Below, one piece after another: positions 40,133 to 45,761 of a stretch of DNA of 45,761 bases. The DNA lies in assembly GCA_903846075.1 (NCBI GenBank), contig CAIMZW010000119.1, positions 1-45,761 on the forward strand. The letters are read 5' to 3'. The notes beneath the pieces are model-generated. The model searched no databases, had not been told where the DNA came from, and worked only from the letters and a program-made list of their open reading frames with translations. Position numbers and translations under genes: made by a program. The DNA is from an uncultured Actinomycetes bacterium. GTDB taxonomy: Bacteria > Actinomycetota > Actinomycetes > Nanopelagicales > Nanopelagicaceae. Numbering within the stretch: the stretch's first letter is position 1; each line of letters opens with the position of its first letter.

Positions 40133-41521
40133 ATGGCATTTGACGCAGAACAATTTCGAGATCCGCTGAATCAAGCATCAATATATGCGCAGCAATGGAT
40201 TGCGGGCATATCTGAACGAGGAATCAATCCTCGGAAAAGCTTTGATGAAGTTCGTGATGCTTTCGGCGACATTCTGCCCGATCAGGGGACCGATCCCGTT
40301 GAAGTAATTAATCGGTTAGGCACACTTGGAGAAGCCGGACTGATGGGAATGGGTTCTGGAAAATTCTTCGGTTGGGTAATCGGAGGCACCATGCCAGCGC
40401 CATTGGCTGCCGATTGGTTGATAAGCGCCTGGGACCAAAATTCTGGAGCCCCAACACTGACCCCGACTGTTACTGCTCTGGAATCCATAGCAGGCGATTG
40501 GATTCTCGATATTTTGGGTCTTCCGAAAGAATCCGCTGTCGGTTTTCCGACCGGCGCACAGATGGCCAACTTTGGCGGCCTCGCAGCAGCCCGAGGCGAA
40601 GTTCTTGCTCGAGTAGGTTGGGACGTCAACTTATTGGGGCTTACTGGTGCTCCGCGAATTCGAGTTTTAGTAAATGAGGAACGCCACGTAACCATCGATA
40701 CATCACTGCGATACCTTGGCCTTGGAGCGCCTGAAGAAGTCGAGTCAGATTCCCAGGGCCGAATTCGGATTGATGCGTTACGCGACGCGTTGGAGAAATT
40801 TTCGGCGCCAACAATTCTTGCGCTACAGGCAGGAAATATTCACTCCGGTTCCTTTGAGTATTTTCGCGAGGCGATTGAACTGGCTCACGAACATGGCGCA
40901 TGGGTTCATGTTGACGGCGCATTTGGGCTTTGGGCGCTCGCCTCATCAAAGTTGCGTCCGCTCCTTGATGGAGTTGAACTGGCGGATTCATGGGCTACCG
41001 ATGCTCATAAGACCCTCAATGTTCCTTATGACTGTGGTGTAAGCATCGTTCGCAATCCGACGGCGCTGCGTCGAGCATTTGGTGTGGAGGCAAGTTATCT
41101 ACCAAGCGAACGGGAAGAGGAACTCTGGCCTAGTGAAAAAGTTGCTGAGCTATCTCGTCGCGGTAGGGGAGTCACCGTTTGGGCAGCCTTATTGGCACTT
41201 GGTAGATCTGGGGTCAGCGAATTGGTGGATGACATGGTTCTCAATGCGCAAGCGCTGGCATCCGACCTAGCCACAGTCCCGGGCTGTCGAGTTCTGAATG
41301 ATGTGGTTTTCACGCAAGTTTCTTTCGCCTTTGAATCTGATGCACGGACTGAATCTGTCGAAAAATGTTTACTCGAAGATGAGTCGGTCTGGATATCGGG
41401 TTCGAAATGGAAAGGAGTTAAGGTGCTTCGAATTTCAGTCAGCAATTGGAGCACCGATGAGAAAGATCGCTTCGAAACCATAGAAGCCGTGAGAAAAGCA
41501 GTCGTGAAGAGTCAGATCTAA
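40133..41521 (+). CDS. PLP-dependent group II amino-acid decarboxylase
   Basis: 462 residues. PLP lysine Lys293 in T-D-A-H-K-T-L-N-V-P-Y-D; Asp261 in H-V-D-G-A-F-G that holds the pyridine nitrogen; F-P-T-G-A-Q-M-A-N phosphate region. The family includes aromatic amino acid, glutamate, tyrosine and diaminobutyrate decarboxylases; the substrate cannot be read here. An aldolase-like or aminotransferase side activity has been found in some members. Purine-rich GGGCGGTG precedes the ATG. Single gene, 58 nt before ettA. Confidence 0.85.
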   Translation: MAFDAEQFRDPLNQASIYAQQWIAGISERGINPRKSFDEVRDAFGDILPDQGTDPVEVINRLGTLGEAGLMGMGSGKFFGWVIGGTMPAPLAADWLISAWDQNSGAPTLTPTVTALESIAGDWILDILGLPKESAVGFPTGAQMANFGGLAAARGEVLARVGWDVNLLGLTGAPRIRVLVNEERHVTIDTSLRYLGLGAPEEVESDSQGRIRIDALRDALEKFSAPTILALQAGNIHSGSFEYFREAIELAHEHGAWVHVDGAFGLWALASSKLRPLLDGVELADSWATDAHKTLNVPYDCGVSIVRNPTALRRAFGVEASYLPSEREEELWPSEKVAELSRRGRGVTVWAALLALGRSGVSELVDDMVLNAQALASDLATVPGCRVLNDVVFTQVSFAFESDARTESVEKCLLEDESVWISGSKWKGVKVLRISVSNWSTDEKDRFETIEAVRKAVVKSQI

Positions 41522-41564
41522 CCTCAAATAAGACCTCGAATTTAAGTCTAAGCAAGGCTAACGG

Positions 41565-41570
41565 TAAGGT
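41565..41570 (+). promoter_or_regulatory. -10 element near the ettA start
   Basis: TAAGGT 8 nt before the ettA ATG at 41579, with no ribosome site; probably leaderless. Confidence 0.35.
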
Positions 41571-41578
41571 TTCGCACT

Positions 41579-43246
41579 ATGGCCGAGTTTATTTATACGA
41601 TGAAGAAGGCGCGAAAAGCGCATGGCGACAAGGTCATTCTGGATGATGTGACGCTCTCCTTTTTTCCCGGAGCAAAAATTGGTGTCGTTGGACCAAATGG
41701 CGCCGGAAAATCCACCGTTCTCCAAATCATGGCTGGTCTTCAACAGCCCTCTAATGGTGAGGCATTTCTGACTCCTGGATATAGCGTTGGAATTTTGATG
41801 CAGGAACCAGAATTGGATGACTCCAAGACTGTTTTGGAAAATGTTCAAGATGGCGTGGCCGAGACAATCGGTTTCCTTAATAGATTTAATGAAGTCTCCG
41901 AGTTAATGGGTCAGCCTGATGCAGATTACGACAAACTTCTTGCAGAGATGGGAAATCTCCAGGAACAACTCGATCACCGGAATGCCTGGGAGTTGGATTC
42001 GCAATTGGAACAGGCGATGGATGCCTTACGTTGTCCACCACCTGAGGCCGATGTCAGCGTTCTTTCCGGTGGTGAGCGCCGCCGCGTAGCACTTTGTAAA
42101 TTACTGCTTCAAGCACCAGATCTTCTTCTCCTTGATGAACCCACTAACCACTTGGATGCCGAATCTGTCCTCTGGTTAGAGCAGCATCTTTCAAAGTATC
42201 CAGGCACCGTGGTTGCTATCACCCACGATCGTTACTTCCTCGACAACGTTGCGGAATGGATATTGGAATTGGATCGAGGTCGTGCCTATCCATATGAAGG
42301 CAATTACTCGACTTATCTAGAAACCAAAGCCGCACGACTTAAGGTCGAAGGACAGAAAGATGCAAAGCGGGCAAAGCGATTGGCCGAAGAACTCGAGTGG
42401 GTTCGTATGAATGCCAAAGGTCGCCAAGCAAAATCTAAATCTCGTCTAGCTCGCTATGAAGAGATGGCTGCCGAAGCTGACAAGACTCGCAAGTTGGACT
42501 TTGAAGAAATTCAAATTCCCATGGGTCCACGCCTTGGAAATATTGTTGTTGAGGTCGATCACCTAAAGAAGGGTTTTGGCGAACGTTTGCTCATTGACGA
42601 TCTATCCTTCACCTTGCCTCGAAACGGAATCGTGGGAGTCATTGGACCAAACGGTGCCGGAAAGACCACCCTCTTTAAAACCATACTTGGAATGGAATCT
42701 CCCGATAGCGGCAATGTAAAAATTGGTGAGACCGTAAAGATCTCCTATGTTGATCAATCGCGCGGCGGCATCGACCCAAAGAAGTCTTTGTGGGAAGTTG
42801 TTTCCGATGGTTTGGATTTCATGAAGGTAGGAAATGTTGAAATTCCATCGCGCGCCTATGTCTCCACCTTTGGATTTAAAGGTCCGGATCAGCAGAAGGC
42901 AGCGGGAATTCTTTCAGGTGGCGAACGAAATCGATTGAATCTTGCGCTTACTCTAAAAATGGGCGGAAATCTTTTGCTCTTGGATGAGCCTACAAACGAC
43001 CTCGATGTCGAAACTTTAGGTTCACTGGAAAATGCTCTCCTTGAATTTCCCGGCTGTGCGGTAGTGATCTCGCACGATCGATGGTTCTTGGATCGAATTG
43101 CCACTCACATTTTGGCTTATGAAGGTGACTCACAATGGTTCTGGTTTGAAGGAAACTTTGAGTCGTATGAGAAAAATAAGATCGAACGCCTAGGCGCCGA
43201 TGCTGCTAGACCACATCGTGTTACTTATCGAAAGCTCACTAGATAA
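41579..43246 (+). CDS. ettA: energy-dependent translational throttle protein EttA (ABC-F)
   Basis: 555 residues, two ABC domains joined by the P-site tRNA-interacting linker. First domain Walker A G-P-N-G-A-G-K-S-T, signature L-S-G-G-E-R-R-R-V-A-L, Walker B L-L-L-D-E-P-T-N-H-L-D; linker rich in K/R/E (about 250-310, L-E-W-V-R-M-N-A-K-G-R-Q-A-K-S-K-S-R); second domain G-P-N-G-A-G-K-T-T and L-S-G-G-E-R-N-R. No membrane part. It gates the first translation cycles according to energy state. Followed directly (TAAATG) by a thioesterase gene, a common actinobacterial pairing. Confidence 0.95.
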   Translation: MAEFIYTMKKARKAHGDKVILDDVTLSFFPGAKIGVVGPNGAGKSTVLQIMAGLQQPSNGEAFLTPGYSVGILMQEPELDDSKTVLENVQDGVAETIGFLNRFNEVSELMGQPDADYDKLLAEMGNLQEQLDHRNAWELDSQLEQAMDALRCPPPEADVSVLSGGERRRVALCKLLLQAPDLLLLDEPTNHLDAESVLWLEQHLSKYPGTVVAITHDRYFLDNVAEWILELDRGRAYPYEGNYSTYLETKAARLKVEGQKDAKRAKRLAEELEWVRMNAKGRQAKSKSRLARYEEMAAEADKTRKLDFEEIQIPMGPRLGNIVVEVDHLKKGFGERLLIDDLSFTLPRNGIVGVIGPNGAGKTTLFKTILGMESPDSGNVKIGETVKISYVDQSRGGIDPKKSLWEVVSDGLDFMKVGNVEIPSRAYVSTFGFKGPDQQKAAGILSGGERNRLNLALTLKMGGNLLLLDEPTNDLDVETLGSLENALLEFPGCAVVISHDRWFLDRIATHILAYEGDSQWFWFEGNFESYEKNKIERLGADAARPHRVTYRKLTR

Positions 43247-43669
43247 ATGCGATTCCATACAAAAGCGCATGTGCGTTGGGATGATCTTGATGCATTTGGT
43301 CACGTAAATAACGCCAAATATCTGGTTTTTGTACAGGAAGCCCGTTTTGATCTTGTCTCCTTTGACCGAATTCGCCGTGGGTTTGAACCTATATTGACGG
43401 ACATGGTTGTTGGTCGTGCCGAGATTGATTTCCTTCTGCCGATCTATGTCGGTGGAATTGATCTCGATGTTGCAATCTGGATTACGGCAATCGGAAATTC
43501 TTCTTTTGCCGTCGCTTATGAATTGTCCAGCGAGGCTAGGCTACATGCGCGCGCGAAAACAATTCAAGTTGCCGTTGATATGGAAACCAAGAAATCTCGT
43601 CCACTCTCTCAAGAAGAACGAGAATTTCTTATGGCTCTATTAGAACCTACTGGATATTCAAAAATCTAA
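43247..43669 (+). CDS. hotdog-fold acyl-CoA thioesterase (4HBT type)
   Basis: 140 residues. V-R-W-D-D-L-D-A-F-G-H-V-N-N-A-K-Y holds the catalytic Asp (of D-x-F-G-H-V-N-N) of the 4-hydroxybenzoyl-CoA/YbgC thioesterase group; the rest is the hotdog beta-sheet with E-I-D-F-L-L-P-I-Y-V-G. Hydrolyses acyl-CoA thioesters; chain length unknown. Start ATG touches the ettA stop, so it is cotranscribed and probably coupled. Confidence 0.87.
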   Translation: MRFHTKAHVRWDDLDAFGHVNNAKYLVFVQEARFDLVSFDRIRRGFEPILTDMVVGRAEIDFLLPIYVGGIDLDVAIWITAIGNSSFAVAYELSSEARLHARAKTIQVAVDMETKKSRPLSQEEREFLMALLEPTGYSKI

Positions 43670-43694
43670 TTCAAAGATTGACATCTGAATGCGG

Positions 43695-44012
43695 CTATTG
43701 CGCTAAGTGCCAGATCTCTTTGAATTCCATGAGGTTTCCTTGGCTATCGGCCAAATTGACGATTACATCTTCGAACCATTTTGCCCACTTGGCATTGACT
43801 TCGTAATGTGAAAGTTTTTCAAAAGCGACTGCCTTGCTGGGAACTGCTTCCAAATAGGCGACGGTGTTCAATCCCCGTCGAAATATTGTGTAATTTGTAA
43901 AGCCACATTCATTGAGCGCTTCGACAAGTTCAGGCCAGATTTCAGCGTGACGCTTCTCGTATTCTGCGACTTTTCCATCATAAATTTCAAAGGTAAAGCA
44001 GACTCTTTCCAT
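43695..44012 (-). CDS. rhaM: L-rhamnose mutarotase
   Basis: 105 residues, ferredoxin-like dimer fold. Y-x-x-K-H-A-E-I-W-P-E-L (about 18-29) with the catalytic His, and C-terminal F-K-E-I-W-H-L, are RhaM signatures. Interconverts alpha and beta L-rhamnose (or L-fucose) pyranoses before isomerase action. GAGAGG 11 nt before the ATG. No rhaA/B/D here; the divergent Gfo-type gene may form the rest of a small deoxysugar pathway (inference). Confidence 0.85.
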   Translation of the reverse strand: MERVCFTFEIYDGKVAEYEKRHAEIWPELVEALNECGFTNYTIFRRGLNTVAYLEAVPSKAVAFEKLSHYEVNAKWAKWFEDVIVNLADSQGNLMEFKEIWHLAQ

Positions 44013-44124
44013 AAATAAAGACCTCTCTGTCTTAAGTTATTAAGCCTTGACTCGCGAAGATGCTCTTGAACTTTCCTTAGAATATTGGATACTTGCCCAC
44101 AGTCAAAGAGAAAGCGAAAATAAA

Positions 44125-45177
44125 ATGGCAAAAGTTCGGGTCGGAGTAATCGGTGCAGGCAGTTGGGCAATTGCATCCCACCTACCAAATTTAGCTAAAC
44201 ATGACGACGTGGAGTTTGTTGGCATTTCGCGAATTGGCGAAGAGATTCTTTATAAAATGAAAGACCGATATGGATTTCAGGTTGCATCAGAAGATTACCG
44301 AGATGTACTTAAAGCAGGAGTTGATATTTGTGTGATCGGCAGTCCGACCGGCTTGCATCATGAACATGCGAAGGCGGCACTCGAATCAGGTGCGCACGTC
44401 ATGTGTGAGAAGCCAGTCTCAATCGAGCCCGGTGATGCATGGGATTTGGTAAATACCGCTGAGAAGTTCGGCAAAGAACTCATTATTGCTTTTGGCTGGA
44501 ACTATCTTCCTATGATGCGCCAAGCCAAAGAGTTGATGGACAAATACGGAATCGGCAATCTGGAACATTTGACGATTCATATGTCTTCCGCGACGCGTGA
44601 ATTACTGTCCAACACTGGTGCCTACCCCGATGCAACGCCAGAATCTCTGCCTGATCAGAAGACTTGGACCGATCCAAAATTCTCTGGCGGGGGATATGGA
44701 CAAGCGCAACTTACGCACGCGCTAGGAATGGGGTTATGGCTTACGAGCGCCCGAGTCGAATCTGGCTTTGCGCTGATGAGCGCGCCGATGAATGCTCCGG
44801 TAGAAATGCATGATGCCATTAGTTATCGCTTTGATAATGGAGCAATCGGATCCGTATCTGGCGGCTCTGCCTACGCTCCAGCTCATAAGGGATATCACGC
44901 ACTCGAACTACGTGCCATAGGCGATGAAGGACAACTTCTTCTTGATTTGGAACGTGCAGCAGTCTGGCTTTACCACAAAGGCGAAAACATCAGATTGGAG
45001 TTGGAGGACGATGATGGTTTCTATAACTGCCAAGGTCCTATCGACGCCCTAGTTTCTGCTGGGAAGAATGAAGCATTCGTCAATTATTCGCCGGGAGAAT
45101 TAGGTGCACGTTCTGTGGAAGCCTTGGATGTTGCCTATCGAAGTGCTGAAAGCGGAAAGTTGGAACATCGCAAGTAG
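44125..45177 (+). CDS. Gfo/Idh/MocA-family oxidoreductase
   Basis: 350 residues from the ATG at 44125; an open frame continues upstream to 44047 but the Rossmann strand (V-G-V-I-G-A-G-S-W) begins right after this ATG and a G-A-rich site precedes it. Catalytic Lys96 in C-E-K-P-V. The C-terminal domain carries G-G-G-Y-G-Q-A-Q-L-T-H-A (about 195-206). Related to sugar/cyclitol dehydrogenases. Divergent from rhaM, which suggests L-rhamnose-type or another deoxysugar substrate. Its last 43 nt overlap the convergent gene at the window edge. Confidence 0.83.
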   Translation: MAKVRVGVIGAGSWAIASHLPNLAKHDDVEFVGISRIGEEILYKMKDRYGFQVASEDYRDVLKAGVDICVIGSPTGLHHEHAKAALESGAHVMCEKPVSIEPGDAWDLVNTAEKFGKELIIAFGWNYLPMMRQAKELMDKYGIGNLEHLTIHMSSATRELLSNTGAYPDATPESLPDQKTWTDPKFSGGGYGQAQLTHALGMGLWLTSARVESGFALMSAPMNAPVEMHDAISYRFDNGAIGSVSGGSAYAPAHKGYHALELRAIGDEGQLLLDLERAAVWLYHKGENIRLELEDDDGFYNCQGPIDALVSAGKNEAFVNYSPGELGARSVEALDVAYRSAESGKLEHRK

Positions 45178-45761
45178 CTTTCTTGCGGGGTTCCCAGTTC
45201 TGCGCTTTGCCATTTCTTCTTGATCCATGGGGTCTCTTCGGGAGCGCGATCAATAAATTCTTCATCGATGCTTGATGAAGTATGAACCCTGACTTTTCCG
45301 CTCCTAATGGGCATCTCTTCGAACTCGACCTCCGTGATGGGCAGATAATCGCGAGCATCAGATAACAGCATCGGATCTCCTGATTGCCAAAGAGCGGCAA
45401 TCGCGAACTTGGGATTCCACCAATCCCCGCCAAGAGATCCATCAAGCAAAGCCTTCGATGCTAATGGAAGTATCACAACGATTTTTTCCGGTGTACTAGC
45501 AGTGCGCTGGCGCAATTTCCAGGCAGCAAAAACTGCAGAGTGAGTAAATCCATTGGTCGGCATCAAACGAAGTTCGGCTGTACTCACTCCATCTCGAAGT
45601 TCGAAGTCATTGGCTTCGACGCTGAACATTTCAACCAAACCTCGAGGGCCATCCCAAATATTCTTCACGTGTGGAGCTCCGATCGAGGCAGATTGGGCGC
45701 TAGTGATCCCCAAAGAAATTGCCGCTGCCCGATTTGTTTGGGCGCCGCCACCTCTTTCAAA
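45135..45761 (-). CDS. unrecognised protein, C-terminal part cut by the right edge
   Basis: The minus-strand frame is open from the right edge through at least 208 codons to the stop at 45135, so the N-terminus lies outside the window (a TTG at 45713 is unlikely to be the start because the frame continues upstream). Visible blocks are G-G-G-A-Q-T-N-R-A-A-A, G-F-T-H-S-A-V-F-A-A-W-K-L-R, G-D-W-W-N-P-K-F-A-I-A-A-L-W and P-I-T-E-V-E-F-E-E-M. No membrane helix or known motif is clear. The C-terminus overlaps the Gfo-type gene by 43 nt in opposite direction. I do not recognise the family. Confidence 0.55.
   Translation of the reverse strand, partial: FERGGGAQTNRAAAISLGITSAQSASIGAPHVKNIWDGPRGLVEMFSVEANDFELRDGVSTAELRLMPTNGFTHSAVFAAWKLRQRTASTPEKIVVILPLASKALLDGSLGGDWWNPKFAIAALWQSGDPMLLSDARDYLPITEVEFEEMPIRSGKVRVHTSSSIDEEFIDRAPEETPWIKKKWQSAELGTPQESYLRCSNFPLSALR

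Noticed and set aside
40282-40695. 137-residue open frame on the minus strand
   Set aside because: Shadow of the PLP decarboxylase; Arg/Ser/Pro-rich with no ribosome site.

Overview
The window reads as chromosome from a compact, moderate-GC member of the Actinomycetota, most plausibly a freshwater planktonic lineage such as Nanopelagicales (acI, Planktophila-like). The clues are actinobacterial protein types (Orn, PII, Pst genes behind 11-nt GTTCACC PHO-box repeats, a ribbon-helix-helix/DUF4097 pair), very tight gene packing, many leaderless starts (a TANNNT-like -10 exactly 6 nt before the start codon), and a secreted protein with a C-terminal CVK...TKK...CPTGF...KK tail that I recognise from that group. 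The lineage call is inference. No IS elements, phage genes or CRISPR arrays were seen.

Layout. 1-7.9 kb: end of a UbiA-type prenyltransferase, malic enzyme, DapA-family aldolase, secreted esterase, sulfotransferase-like protein, then a surface electron-transfer cluster (ferric-reductase-like flavocytochrome plus two secreted FMN-binding-domain proteins). 7.9-9.2 kb: rarA. 9.3-27.2 kb: a large sugar/cyclitol catabolic region. It holds two Gfo/Idh/MocA oxidoreductases, an IolE paralogue, a GH63-like hydrolase, a transaldolase-family protein, a LacI regulator, iolD-iolB-mmsA, iolE, and a five-gene operon of an ABC importer ending in a glycerophosphodiester phosphodiesterase-inositol monophosphatase fusion. 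27.2-32.2 kb: YCII-like protein, glycosyltransferase, cupin, nucleotidyltransferase, UPF0114 protein, tRNA-Lys, PII, pyrophosphatase, tRNA-His, orn. 32.3-36.6 kb: pstC-pstA-pstB-pstS with two PHO boxes and a strong terminator. 36.6-40 kb: RHH/DUF4097 pair, an SDR gene behind an attenuator-like leader, a second LacI regulator, tRNA-Arg. 40-45.8 kb: PLP decarboxylase, ettA, thioesterase, rhaM, a third Gfo-type oxidoreductase and an unrecognised gene cut by the right edge.

How it fits together. The most interesting unit is 14.9-27.2 kb. An importer of the iron/sugar-phosphate/phosphonate type is followed in the same operon by a single polypeptide carrying both a phosphodiesterase and an inositol-phosphatase domain, beside the inositol degradation genes. 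CTTACA/TGTAAG half-sites recur upstream of the LacI gene, between mmsA and iolE, and upstream of the importer. The simplest reading is a dedicated route for scavenging glycerophosphoinositol or a related inositol phosphodiester: import, hydrolysis, dephosphorylation, then the Iol pathway, under one LacI repressor. This is inference from domains and context; no substrate is proven. IolC and the DKG-phosphate aldolase are not seen in the window, and IolG can only be guessed among the Gfo/Idh/MocA proteins.
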